Below are positions 26,619-35,538 of a stretch of DNA of 64,000 nt, piece by piece. Source of the stretch: Clostridium sp. C2-6-12 (GTDB taxonomy: Bacteria > Bacillota > Clostridia > Clostridiales > Clostridiaceae); assembly GCF_009928485.1 (NCBI RefSeq), contig NZ_JAABNP010000002.1, forward strand, positions 248,001-312,000. The letters run 5' to 3'. The position numbers and the translations under genes are program-made. Below the pieces are notes generated by a model that did not search any database, was not told the origin of the DNA, and saw only the letters and a list, made by a program, of their open reading frames with translations. Position 1 is the stretch's first letter. The number at the start of each line of letters is the position of its first letter.

Positions 26619-26719
26619 GGATAAATTAAAAAGACAGACTACATAAAGTAATCTATCCATCTAAAAATAAATTAATAAAAGAAGGAATTAGACAGATTTA
26701 CTGCCTATTTAATTTATCC
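26619..26719 (-). promoter_or_regulatory. candidate attenuator leader upstream of the 235-aa early gene
   Basis: On the minus strand GATAGATTAC pairs with GTAGTCTGTC (10 bp) and is followed by TTTTTAATTT, a good terminator (26623-26657). Upstream, GTAAATCTGTC is similar to the 3' arm and could pair with the 5' arm. A 12-bp inverted repeat (GGATAAATTAAA and complement) spans the T-run and the upstream segment. The alternative pairings suggest a terminator/antiterminator switch. Confidence 0.45.
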
Positions 26720-26804
26720 AGTTAGAAAATAATAAATAATTATATATTTTTCCTTTTTGTAAATTTCACTTGTTCATATTTTTTATTTATCACTTTCCAC
26801 AAAA

Positions 26805-27019
26805 AGAGGGCGTGCAGGCAGAGCCGAAACGACCTTACCTGTTCTAATTAAGTTAATAAATAGATTAAACAAAAATATAATATAATATATTTTATGACTA
26901 ATATAATACGTTCTTTTAGGGGTAGCCCTCTTATTTTTATTTGTAAGTGTCATAACGGTTCACATTCGTTCACCTATTCCACTAACAGCCTAAGAAATAA
27001 TTCACCCTACTACCCCTAA
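26805..27019. other. GC-richer palindromic intergenic island, candidate replication origin or structured RNA
   Basis: Two adjacent arms within TTAGGGGTAGCCCTCTT (26916-26932) pair in opposite directions. TTAGGGGTAG pairs with CTACCCCTAA (27010-27019), and GCCCTCTT pairs with AAGAGGGC (26805-26812). Both are perfect. T-runs follow the outer stem on both strands. There are also two direct GTTCAC repeats (26958-26973). No ORF is present in this 640-bp gap next to the helicase gene. Confidence 0.5.
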
Positions 27020-27109
27020 GCCACTAGGCAAAACCCCAAGGGCAATTGATTTTTTATCTCTTTTTTCAACTAACTAATTATTAATTAATTTTATTTTATA
27101 TTTTATTTT

Positions 27110-27155
27110 TTTGGGGTACATCTTCTAATAGAATTGTATTAGAGAAAGTAACCCA
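27110..27155. other. long imperfect hairpin after the helicase gene
   Basis: TCTAATA and TATTAGA form the inner stem and GGGT(T)AC and GTACCC the outer stem. It lies 12 bp beyond the helicase stop codon. It has no T-run on the minus strand, so it may protect the mRNA 3' end rather than terminate. Confidence 0.4.
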
Positions 27156-27166
27156 TTTTTATATTA

Positions 27167-29083
27167 CTAAGCAACATACTGTCCATTTTTTTCTCCCTTA
27201 TGTTCATCAAACCAAGTCTTAATATATGTATTTTTCTTTATACATCCTTTTATTTGATCTCTACTAAGTCCACTTAATTCTATTATATCTTTCATTTTAA
27301 CTGACTTACCTATTTCTAATTTCTCTAAACATTCTTTTAATATCTGTGGATTAGTTTTTTCTTTTCCTTCAACATTAGATTTTCTACTTTCTAATTTATA
27401 TTCTTCAAATTCAATAGGTAAAGTATCATAATACATAGGAGTAGCATTTAATCTTTCACATAACATTTGTACATAGCTTGTATATGTTTTTCCTGCGATA
27501 ATAAATACATTACAAATATCTTCATTAGCAAAATGTCTACATTTAATTCTCATAATATTTTGTTCTGCATCTACTACTATTTTACTTCTCATAATATAAC
27601 CCATTAATATATCTTCAAACATACCTTTCTGAGAACCTTCTGAATGAACTTTTAATAATGTATCTATCATTTCCTTTATTTTTTCTTCGGGTTCTTCATT
27701 CCAATTAAACTTGTGTTTTTTTGCTTGTTTCATATTTATATACAAATAAGTTAATAAATAAACTATGTCTGATTGTCTATTAAATCCAACATGAACCATT
27801 GTACTTTTATTATTCCAATCATTTCTACCTTTAATTGCTCCATAGTATGCAACATCTTTAGTATCCAATTGTTTTTCAAACTTTTGAAATAGACCTTTCT
27901 TTTTTCCATAAGTAGATACAAATACATCATCACCACAAGTATTATTTATCCATTTGCAAGTTGCTTCAATAGCTTGTGGATTCTTTTTAAATGTTCTTTG
28001 ACTAGCACTAAATGGAATATGATGTATATTAATATCTGATTTTTCTTTTTTATCATCAATTTCAATGTATTTAAATAATTCTTTATCTATAGTATAATCA
28101 ATGTCAAAATAAGCCGTAGCATCTAATATATGATATTTACATTTGTCTGTATCAAATTTATCTGAATTATCATTTAATAACATAAATTGTCTGCTATTAT
28201 CTTGGTCTTCATCTTTCTTATTTACAAATAAACAACCTTCTGAATAGATTCTTTGTAATATTTTAACTTTCTCAAATATATATCTACTAACATTATTTTC
28301 CAATACTTCATAGAATTTTTTGTCTGCATCAGCATTAATCAATAATGTTTCTTTAGATTTTTTAATCCACATAGTATCATATTGTTTTGAATAATCTGTT
28401 CTAATATCATCTAAATTATCTTTTATTCTCTTAAATGTTTTAAGTAAATAATCTTTATCATCACCTTCACGACAACCATCTAATGCAATATTAATTTCAG
28501 ATAAGAATTTTTCGTTTATTATATCTTCATTTGTAAGGATTGGTTTTTCATCTATAAATGCAACTTCTCTTTTTCCTTCTGCCCATTTATACATAAATTC
28601 TCTTTCTTCTTTACTCATTTTAAAATACTTTTGAGTAGATATTAATAATATTGGGTATTTGAATTGTTCTTGAACTTTTTCTTTAAATTCTTTTACACAA
28701 TTTGTTTCTAATTCTTCTTCGCTAACACCTTGAAATAAATAACATCTATCTTGTAATCCTTCTGAATCCATTATTTCTTTTAATCTATCAATAATGTCTG
28801 TTATCACAATTGCTCCATATGGTTCTAGCATATCTTCTCTTTTAACTTTTCCAATAAATCCATAATTATTTACTAAATTATCTAATAATGCTTTTATAAT
28901 TACTGATTTACCCATACCACAACGGGCAGGATAAATATTTACTTTTTCAAAATTATCATCATTATAAACTATTTTAGTTAAATCCTCAGCGAACTTTACT
29001 TGCTTTTCATGTACATTTTGTATTGTTTCCTTATATTTTCTTACCGTTCTATTTATTTTAAATTCTTTAATGCTGTTATTCAT
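27167..29083 (-). CDS. P-loop helicase-like replication protein
   Basis: 638 aa. Walker A is ARCGMGKSVIIKAL near residue 55, and a Walker B with DEK (EVAFIDEKPIL) lies near residue 175. Later segments VFVSTYGKKKGLFQKFE and STMVHVGFNRQSDIVYLL resemble helicase C-terminal motifs. The last 60 residues look like a winged helix (SVKMKDIIELSGLSRDQIKG). The pattern suggests a superfamily 2-type DNA helicase or translocase. It lies downstream of the phage polymerase gene and next to the palindromic island. I cannot name a specific family. Confidence 0.7.
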   Translation of the reverse strand: MNNSIKEFKINRTVRKYKETIQNVHEKQVKFAEDLTKIVYNDDNFEKVNIYPARCGMGKSVIIKALLDNLVNNYGFIGKVKREDMLEPYGAIVITDIIDRLKEIMDSEGLQDRCYLFQGVSEEELETNCVKEFKEKVQEQFKYPILLISTQKYFKMSKEEREFMYKWAEGKREVAFIDEKPILTNEDIINEKFLSEINIALDGCREGDDKDYLLKTFKRIKDNLDDIRTDYSKQYDTMWIKKSKETLLINADADKKFYEVLENNVSRYIFEKVKILQRIYSEGCLFVNKKDEDQDNSRQFMLLNDNSDKFDTDKCKYHILDATAYFDIDYTIDKELFKYIEIDDKKEKSDINIHHIPFSASQRTFKKNPQAIEATCKWINNTCGDDVFVSTYGKKKGLFQKFEKQLDTKDVAYYGAIKGRNDWNNKSTMVHVGFNRQSDIVYLLTYLYINMKQAKKHKFNWNEEPEEKIKEMIDTLLKVHSEGSQKGMFEDILMGYIMRSKIVVDAEQNIMRIKCRHFANEDICNVFIIAGKTYTSYVQMLCERLNATPMYYDTLPIEFEEYKLESRKSNVEGKEKTNPQILKECLEKLEIGKSVKMKDIIELSGLSRDQIKGCIKKNTYIKTWFDEHKGEKNGQYVA

Positions 29084-29110
29084 TCTGCTTCATCCTTTCT
29101 ATGTACTATT

Positions 29111-29323
29111 CTATAGTTCTATTTCTTTATTTCTAAGTTTTAATACTAAATCTAATGCTTTTTGAAATTTTTCTGTATTTCTAAAGCTATATACTTTCTT
29201 ACTATCATCAAATTTATCTTCATATGTAAAAAAGTCTTCATGTGAAATATAACTAACTGTTACTGCTAAATTCTTACTTCTTATTACTTTAAAATCATTA
29301 TTATTGTCATTGACATTTTCCAT
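29111..29323 (-). CDS. small DUF5659-like phage protein
   Basis: 70 aa. FKVIRSKNLAVTVSYISHED, followed by KVYSFRNTEKFQKALDLVL, fits the pattern of DUF5659 (LA near the start, then a VFxF-type strand and an Ala-rich helix). It lies between polymerase and helicase genes. Function unknown. Confidence 0.5.
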   Translation of the reverse strand: MENVNDNNNDFKVIRSKNLAVTVSYISHEDFFTYEDKFDDSKKVYSFRNTEKFQKALDLVLKLRNKEIEL

Positions 29324-29367
29324 TATTAATCAAATCCTTTCTAAATTCATTATATTGTCATAAACAG

Positions 29368-29396
29368 AAGGGAGAGTGGCAGTGCCACGAACCCTT
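29368..29396 (-). terminator. GC-rich hairpin after the polymerase gene
   Basis: AAGGG pairs with CCCTT, with an inner GTGGCA/TGCCAC stem. It is directly downstream of the polymerase stop codon on the minus strand. Only CTGTTTATG follows, so it is a weak intrinsic terminator or a processing/stability hairpin. Confidence 0.45.
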
Positions 29397-29397
29397 A

Positions 29398-32300
29398 CTA
29401 CATAGCATAGTAATAACAACCAAATGATTTTGCTGTAATTGCTACTTTATTATTTTTATTTAACATAAATCCATCAATTTTAATTTTATCTTTTCCTACT
29501 ATTAATTCTTCATAATCATCGAACACTTTCATGTCAGTTAAATCTAGTTCATAAAATCCATTTTTATCTAAACCAGCTTGAATTTTATCTGTAATTTCTT
29601 TAACTATATCTGGATTTTCTCTACAATCGAATCTAATTTCTTTAATTATATCTTTGTCTTTTAAATCTCTTAGATGCACATTCTTAGCAGTATTTTCATT
29701 ATAATTTGTTAACTTTTCAATCTTACTGTACTTTTTATATAAATACTCTAATGTCCCATTCTCATCTTCTATAAATACAATTTTAAGGCTTGGCTTAATA
29801 TTATCTATATCTAAGAAATGTGGGAAGAATAAGTTAATTAAAAAGCTTTCTGAGCAGTTATCCATTGTAGCTAAAACTTGTGCTATTGTATAAGTGTCAT
29901 ATTGTTTTCTTGCATCATCTGCAATTAGTAAGTATTCTGCATCTAATTCTTTAAATAATTTAGATTTTTCTGCTCTATCATTTTTATGCTTTTCTCTAAT
30001 TTTGCTAGATTTCTCTGAATAATCGTTATAACATATAATCATTTTTTCTTTACATTCTTCTAATTTATCTGCATCATATTTGTTATTTTCTAATAATTTT
30101 TTAAGTTGTTTTCCTTTATCACTTAACTCTTTATTATAGTTTTCTAAGTAATTTAATATATTTTTTTGTATTAGTTCTGCTGTTCTATCCATGAAATTTT
30201 TTGAGAATGATGAATAAGTTTCCCTTTTACCAATTTCCCATTTATATTTTCTATATTTTAAAAACATGGGTTTGTATATTCTAGTATCTGTTTCAGAGTT
30301 CTGGAATACTCTTTCAATTGGTTTAATGTACATATCTCTATCAATAATGTTCATAGTCTTGGGTGTGTCTATAACTAGCGAAGATGTATGTAGCAATGGA
30401 TAAATATACACAATATCTTCTAAGAATTGTTTCTTTATTTGCTCTCTAACTATTTCATCATCTATCTCTCTATTAGTAGAATACATTAAATGTCCTGCTT
30501 CTATTAATTTCTTAATTGCTTCTTTAATTTCTGTATCGGTAGAATCTTTAGTAATTCCTTCAAAATTGTTTTCAGCTAATATTTCTAATACTTGGTTATA
30601 ATAATAAAATTTGTTGCTATCAGGACTATAGTATTTAGGTAACCATTGGCTATTAGTATTTACGGTTGATGCCAGCATAGATACACTACCGATTAGATTA
30701 CCACTTGGTTTCCAACTACAATAGAATTTTGCTTCATCATTATAAACATAAGGTACTTTTACACCATCAGAACTAAAGAAGAATGGTTTGTCTGTTTCTA
30801 CAACACCTCGTTGTATAATCTCATTGTCTATAACTGTTACAGAGTCACCATCTGAATCCATAGACCCGCATAGGCTGTATATATCACTTTTTTGGTTAAA
30901 GTAAATTAATTCGCTAGATTTACAAAAGTAGTTATCATAGAAATTATTTCTAACAAATTCTATGTTATGAACTTCTGAAAATGCCATTAATGGATTTCTA
31001 TAAATTGTTCTAACATCTCCATTTTCACATTTTCTATTATAGAATTGTCCTTCTGCTAGTCCATTTGTACCAAGTTCTCGAGTCATAGCAAAATTCATAT
31101 AGGAAATTGGATCTATTGCAACGTAACAATATTGTGCTTTTGTTGTTACTTTTCCAGCCGCAAGACTTCTTACTTTCTTTTCTATCATCCTTTTTATTTG
31201 CATTTTTGTTGTTTTAAGTTCTACATTATTTTCATCTAATTGTATTAACATAGCTGTTTTATCCGTATGATTTAGTTCATTTTCATTGAAATCCACATCA
31301 TACTCTGCTGGATTTTCCTCGTCATATTCAACTTTATTTTTAGTTATGTTTCTAAAGAATAGATTTACATAGTCGGCATTTATTTTAAATTCTTTCTTCT
31401 CTGCATCTGCGTCTTTAACAGAATAAGGTTTAACTAATTTTCTATACAATATATAGTCTTGGTTTGCTAATTGATGATATTCTTTATCGGTTAGTGCTAA
31501 TACATTGAATAATTGATAACATAATGTTCTATAGTCTGTTAAATCTGCTTCTGGCTTATTCACTTTAGTTATGTATAATTTATTTAATAGATTGTATGTA
31601 TTTATGTCTATCTCAGTATTATATTTTTCTAGTTTTTCCTCTATAAGTTCCATACCATATGTGTCATTTTTAACTATTATATCTTTCTTAGCATCCTTTA
31701 CTTCTTCTGCAAATAAATCAGCTAGTTTAACCATAGATTCATTTAATAGGAGTGTGTTGTCTGTAACTTCTCTCCATTTCCCGTACATATCTTTTAATTC
31801 ATAATGCCCATCAACTTTTTTGCAATATTTATTTTCATCAGCAATTGTTGTATCTTCCTTATAGAATACGTCTAAGTATTTTATAATATCAAATCGAGTT
31901 ATAAGTCCTTTTATTCCAATACCATAACCTCTTATTATTGCAAAATCTATGTCGGTTCTGTTTAAGGATTGTCCTATTTGTTCAAATACTGATGGGGTAG
32001 CTATTCCACCGCCATCAAATACGTCTATATCACCATTAAAATCATAGTCTTCTAGGTCATATTCTATAGTAGGTTCTTTAGTAATTTCACCTGTTTTTTC
32101 GTTTGTTATTTCAACTTCAATTTCTTTAGGAATAACAGTTTTATAGGTTCTAGCAAATTTAATACTAGCACTAGGTAATATGATTACATTAGGCATATCA
32201 ATCTGAGTTATGAGCGTGCTTGTTGTTAATCCTAATCTACTTAAAACTTGCTTATTTACATATATTTTTTTATCATTTAATATATTAAATTGTTCTAAAG

Positions 32301-32685
32301 ACACTATGTTCTCAAACCATTCTACAAAACCTTTTAGATCTTCTCTAATAAAGAAAGCTTCACATTTTTGGTTTTCTTTTTCATCTTCTTGTTTCATTCC
32401 CGAAGGAGTTGCAAACCAACCTAGATATTTTTCTTCTTCTAATTCTATTCCATCAAACCACTGTGATTTTGCTGTGTTTTCATCGCTATTAAGTGTTACT
32501 TTTATAATGTCGCTCACAAATTCATCTTCTTCAAATGTCTTGTTTTTATATGTTTCTAATGCTTTTATTAAAAATGTGTATTTGTCTTGTTTTATATAGT
32601 TATCATCAGTTAGAGTTTTCTCTATAACGATATTAGTCATCTCATTTATATTTTTTTGTTCTAATTTTAATAATTTTATTTGCAT
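29398..32685 (-). CDS. single-chain RNA polymerase of the YonO / eukaryotic RdRP (QDE-1) superfamily
   Basis: 1,095 aa from ATG 32685 (AAGGAA upstream). Motifs appear in the order of eukaryotic RNA-dependent RNA polymerases: FDGGGIATPSVFEQIG (D224, equivalent to DGxGxxS), IIRGYGIGIKGLITRFD (K259, the KG motif), YCYVAIDPISYM, IYRNPLMAFSEVHNIEFVRN (R563, equivalent to RNPCLHPGD), and the catalytic GSMDSDGDSVTVID with D610, D612 and D614 (DxDGD). YonO of Bacillus phage SP-beta, a single-chain DNA-dependent RNA polymerase, has this architecture. The rest, including a helical C-terminal 350 residues, is lineage-specific. It may transcribe phage middle or late genes. The alternative, replication or repair priming, cannot be excluded. 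Confidence 0.83.
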   Translation of the reverse strand: MQIKLLKLEQKNINEMTNIVIEKTLTDDNYIKQDKYTFLIKALETYKNKTFEEDEFVSDIIKVTLNSDENTAKSQWFDGIELEEEKYLGWFATPSGMKQEDEKENQKCEAFFIREDLKGFVEWFENIVSLEQFNILNDKKIYVNKQVLSRLGLTTSTLITQIDMPNVIILPSASIKFARTYKTVIPKEIEVEITNEKTGEITKEPTIEYDLEDYDFNGDIDVFDGGGIATPSVFEQIGQSLNRTDIDFAIIRGYGIGIKGLITRFDIIKYLDVFYKEDTTIADENKYCKKVDGHYELKDMYGKWREVTDNTLLLNESMVKLADLFAEEVKDAKKDIIVKNDTYGMELIEEKLEKYNTEIDINTYNLLNKLYITKVNKPEADLTDYRTLCYQLFNVLALTDKEYHQLANQDYILYRKLVKPYSVKDADAEKKEFKINADYVNLFFRNITKNKVEYDEENPAEYDVDFNENELNHTDKTAMLIQLDENNVELKTTKMQIKRMIEKKVRSLAAGKVTTKAQYCYVAIDPISYMNFAMTRELGTNGLAEGQFYNRKCENGDVRTIYRNPLMAFSEVHNIEFVRNNFYDNYFCKSSELIYFNQKSDIYSLCGSMDSDGDSVTVIDNEIIQRGVVETDKPFFFSSDGVKVPYVYNDEAKFYCSWKPSGNLIGSVSMLASTVNTNSQWLPKYYSPDSNKFYYYNQVLEILAENNFEGITKDSTDTEIKEAIKKLIEAGHLMYSTNREIDDEIVREQIKKQFLEDIVYIYPLLHTSSLVIDTPKTMNIIDRDMYIKPIERVFQNSETDTRIYKPMFLKYRKYKWEIGKRETYSSFSKNFMDRTAELIQKNILNYLENYNKELSDKGKQLKKLLENNKYDADKLEECKEKMIICYNDYSEKSSKIREKHKNDRAEKSKLFKELDAEYLLIADDARKQYDTYTIAQVLATMDNCSESFLINLFFPHFLDIDNIKPSLKIVFIEDENGTLEYLYKKYSKIEKLTNYNENTAKNVHLRDLKDKDIIKEIRFDCRENPDIVKEITDKIQAGLDKNGFYELDLTDMKVFDDYEELIVGKDKIKIDGFMLNKNNKVAITAKSFGCYYYAM

Positions 32686-32771
32686 TAATAATTCCTTCTT
32701 TCTATTCATTCTATTTTAAATCTGCAAGTAATTTTCTATTTGATAGTGACAGTATGTCCATAACTGACACA

Positions 32772-33725
32772 CTATTTTAATTTTTTAATAAATTCTTGAC
32801 TCTGTTCTTTTAAAATTAACAACTTTTCTTTTACCTTTTTTAAATCATCCACGCTGAATGTTATAATTTCCTTATCCTCTATTAAACTGAATATATCATC
32901 CGTTTTAATGTCTATATTTATATCTAGATTGTTATTCTCTCTACTTTGAACACCAATCCATTCATAATCGCTACAATCCAATTTAAATCTACTTTTATCC
33001 TGTAGTAAGGTTAATTTATTTTCTATAAATGGTTTGCTTTGATCCCAAATCATTTCTCCTATTTGACCCTTTTTGAATATAATTTCTTCTTCAAATCCGC
33101 TATCATAATATGACAAATCTCCATTTTCTAATATTTCAAAGTTTCTAGAATATTTATCTTTTCCGAATGTGCTTATATCTCTAATATAATTAGGAGCTAT
33201 CACTTTACAATCTAAAGCGAATCCACTCCATTTTTGAATTATTTCATATTTTATTTCTGCATTATAGTCCTTTATTTTCTGGTTCAATTGCTCAATGTCT
33301 TCTATATCTGTTATAACCTTATCTATATCTTCTATAACTCTTTGTTCCTTATTTTCAGCAGCCTTTATAGCATCATTGATTGCTTTTTCTTTTTGTTCTT
33401 TAATAAAATCTTTTGGTAATCGATCTTGCTTTCCTGCCGTTGCTAATGCTATTGCAAAACTAGCACTTGAGACACTGTTTCTTATGTTATCCATAACCTC
33501 ATATGTGATTGTCTTTCTAAGGATTTTAACTTTTTCTAATTCTTCTTCCAATATCCAAAATGATGCTCCAAGTCCTGCTATTTTAATTGCTAAAGGTTTT
33601 AAAATCCCCTTCGCTTCTGTTTTTTTAACCTTTAATTGTTTTAATTCTTCCAATTTTAAAATATCATTTAATTTGTAATATACCTTATCATTTAATATTA
33701 CTTTTATCAGTTCATTTTTTGTCAT
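32772..33725 (-). CDS. hypothetical protein co-transcribed with the polymerase
   Basis: 317 aa. Basic N-terminus, then KPLAIKIAGLGASFWILEEE and NSVSSASFAIALATAG, a Lys/Glu-rich coiled coil (115-165), and a beta-rich C-terminal half containing IRDISTFGKDKYSRNFEILE. No family recognised. It lies immediately upstream of the polymerase gene. A polymerase cofactor or promoter-specificity factor is a reasonable but unproven idea. Confidence 0.55.
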   Translation of the reverse strand: MTKNELIKVILNDKVYYKLNDILKLEELKQLKVKKTEAKGILKPLAIKIAGLGASFWILEEELEKVKILRKTITYEVMDNIRNSVSSASFAIALATAGKQDRLPKDFIKEQKEKAINDAIKAAENKEQRVIEDIDKVITDIEDIEQLNQKIKDYNAEIKYEIIQKWSGFALDCKVIAPNYIRDISTFGKDKYSRNFEILENGDLSYYDSGFEEEIIFKKGQIGEMIWDQSKPFIENKLTLLQDKSRFKLDCSDYEWIGVQSRENNNLDINIDIKTDDIFSLIEDKEIITFSVDDLKKVKEKLLILKEQSQEFIKKLK

Positions 33726-33843
33726 AGTTATTTCCTTCTTTCTTCATTCATATTATTTTTATTGCTTCCACCAAAAGCAGTGAAGCGTAGTGGAACGTAG
33801 CGAACTATATAATGTCTCGATAAAATTTATGTTTTAAGTGGTG

Positions 33844-33868
33844 TGGAGTAGGAACTTGTCCTACTCTT
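33844..33868. other. intergenic hairpin in the middle-gene cluster
   Basis: GAGTAGGA and TCCTACTC form a perfect 8-bp stem around ACTTG. It lies just after the 132-aa gene on the minus strand and lacks a T-run in that direction. Confidence 0.45.
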
Positions 33869-33870
33869 TC

Positions 33871-34269
33871 CTATCTGATATTTATTCTATTATGACCAGT
33901 ATCTGCTCCAAAACATTCTCTTAATAACTTTTCTTCTAATTTTGTAAATTTAGAACCATCTTCTTTTTTATATTCTAAAGTATCTATATTCCAGCTATGC
34001 TTATCTCTTGATATTTCAATTTTGTTACATTCACCATTTTTATTAAAATTAGCTTTAAAACAAGTTCCTACGTAAGCATATCCGCCACATTTATCTCCAG
34101 ATTGATAGATATATTCAAATTCCAGACCACATCCCTTTAATTTTTTTGTTATAAATTCAGCTTGTGAAACGGTATCTATTATATCTTCTTTGGATAATAT
34201 TCTCTCTCTAGCACCCTTTTGTACTTCTTCAAGTTGTTTTTCTAAATTATTTAATATTTTATTTATCAT
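33871..34269 (-). CDS. hypothetical phage protein
   Basis: 132 aa. Helical first half (NLEKQLEEVQKGARERIL), then a Gly/Tyr/Cys-containing segment (YIYQSGDKCGGYAYVGTCFK) and a polar C-terminus. No family recognised. Co-directional with the polymerase cluster. Confidence 0.5.
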   Translation of the reverse strand: MINKILNNLEKQLEEVQKGARERILSKEDIIDTVSQAEFITKKLKGCGLEFEYIYQSGDKCGGYAYVGTCFKANFNKNGECNKIEISRDKHSWNIDTLEYKKEDGSKFTKLEEKLLRECFGADTGHNRINIR

Positions 34270-34285
34270 TTCTAATCTCTCCCTT

Positions 34286-34936
34286 TTATCTATCCATTAA
34301 TTCATATTTTAAAATTCTTATTGCTTGATAATTGCTTATTTCTTTACAATTTATATTAAACTCAAAGTAATCCCACAAGTTCATAATTTCACCATTCTTG
34401 AATTTAACATACCAATCTTGTTCTCTGTAGCCATCACCATTTATACAAGTAACCCCTCTATCCTTGTCCATAAGTTCTTCACAATATCTGCATCTTATTT
34501 CTTTTGACAACAATGCTTCCCACACTTCATCATCTGTAGGATCTTTCTTAACACTTAATAATTTATAATTGTCATTATCAATTTCTTGGAATATACCAAC
34601 ACATACTGGCTCATATGCATCCAATGCTTCTGTTACAAATCCATTTAATTCATCTATCATTTCTTCATCATTTTTATGTTCAAAAGCTTCTACATTTCTA
34701 AACTTTAAAAAATCTTTTTCTTCTTCACTATATACTGTATATGTTATAAATTTTCTATCCTTATCTATAACTAATACAATAGATGGATCACTGCAGCTAT
34801 GAATTAATTCCACTACTAAATCATTAATAGTTTCTCCATCTTCAAGTTTCACTGAATTTTCCTTTGTTTCATTGTTAAATAATAGTTTATATCCTTTTAT
34901 ATTGTTCATTAGATCATTTATTAATAAATCTTTCAT
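34286..34936 (-). CDS. hypothetical phage protein with C-terminal Cys motif
   Basis: 216 aa. Residues 1-130 are alpha/beta with acidic stretches (KNDEEMIDELNGFVTEALDA). Near 150-170, CRYCEELMDKDRGVTCINGD contains CxxC plus a later Cys, a possible zinc site. It is the first gene of the polymerase cluster. Function unknown. Confidence 0.5.
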   Translation of the reverse strand: MKDLLINDLMNNIKGYKLLFNNETKENSVKLEDGETINDLVVELIHSCSDPSIVLVIDKDRKFITYTVYSEEEKDFLKFRNVEAFEHKNDEEMIDELNGFVTEALDAYEPVCVGIFQEIDNDNYKLLSVKKDPTDDEVWEALLSKEIRCRYCEELMDKDRGVTCINGDGYREQDWYVKFKNGEIMNLWDYFEFNINCKEISNYQAIRILKYELMDR

Positions 34937-35106
34937 TTTATATTTCCTTCTTTCTAATTATTTTTTAATTTTTTTTGGTAAATATCTTGGGAAATAATTT
35001 TCTTAAAACACTGAAAACAACCCATTTTTAGCACATGCGATTCTCTTATCTTTGTTATTTCAAGACTTAAGACGCATATTAAAGAAATAATATTGCCCAA
35101 AAAGTG

Positions 35107-35135
35107 TTGACTCAGTATACCTTTAGATGTATAAT
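35107..35135 (+). promoter_or_regulatory. strong plus-strand promoter of a noncoding RNA
   Basis: TTGACT (35107-35112), 17-bp spacer, TATAAT (35130-35135). This near-consensus promoter opposes the surrounding minus-strand genes. Confidence 0.85.
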
Positions 35136-35141
35136 TTGATT

Positions 35142-35334
35142 ATCAAATAAACATTTTATCCACTTTTCTTACTTTGTATCGGAACTGCATACAGATAACA
35201 AAGTATTTAATGTCACAATATTCAATTTTCCAAGATCGTTATGTCATGTTAATTAGTGCGAATAATTAACATTTCTTAAAAAAGTCTATAAGAAATAAAC
35301 CTAAGCTAATTTTAATTATATCGTTAGCTTTTTT
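35142..35334 (+). ncRNA. 193-nt structured phage noncoding RNA
   Basis: It runs from a near-consensus promoter to an intrinsic terminator and contains no ribosome binding site with an ORF; the longest ATG frame is 19 codons. Four hairpins follow in order: ACTTTG(T)ATC with its complement (35190-35223); a perfect 10-bp stem ATGTTAATTA, loop GTGCGAA, complement; TTTCTTA/TAAGAAA; and the terminator. The open loop GTGCGAA and the purine-rich linkers could base-pair with target mRNAs. I recognise no known class. It lies at the boundary between early and polymerase genes. Confidence 0.75.
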
Positions 35335-35335
35335 G
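35302..35335 (+). terminator. terminator of the 193-nt RNA
   Basis: AAGCTAA pairs with TTAGCTT, then TTTTG. Confidence 0.8.
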
Positions 35336-35394
35336 TTATGTCTACTCCACATATATAATACAAATTCAAACTTCCATTTGGGTACTTTTTACGA

Positions 35395-35538
35395 CTATAG
35401 CATACCATATTTTTCATAAGCTTCTGCTAATTCATCCATCCAAGAATCATCTTCTTCTGATGAATAATACTTGTCTACTATATTATTTCTAATACTGCCC
35501 AAGAGAAAAATCATATTATCTAAAATTTTTAACAACAT
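35395..35538 (-). CDS. 47-aa phage protein
   Basis: The start ATG 35538 has AGGAGGTG 6 nt upstream. The N-terminal half is hydrophobic and helical (MLLKILDNMIFLLGSIRNNI). The C-terminal half is acidic (SSEEDDSWMDELAEAYEKYG). Codon use and ribosome binding site support it as real. No family recognised. It lies within the leader of the leftward early transcript. Confidence 0.65.
   Translation of the reverse strand: MLLKILDNMIFLLGSIRNNIVDKYYSSEEDDSWMDELAEAYEKYGML

Noticed and set aside
35142-35334. 6S RNA identity for the 193-nt noncoding RNA
   Set aside because: The length fits, but it folds as a series of separate hairpins rather than one long rod with a central bubble.
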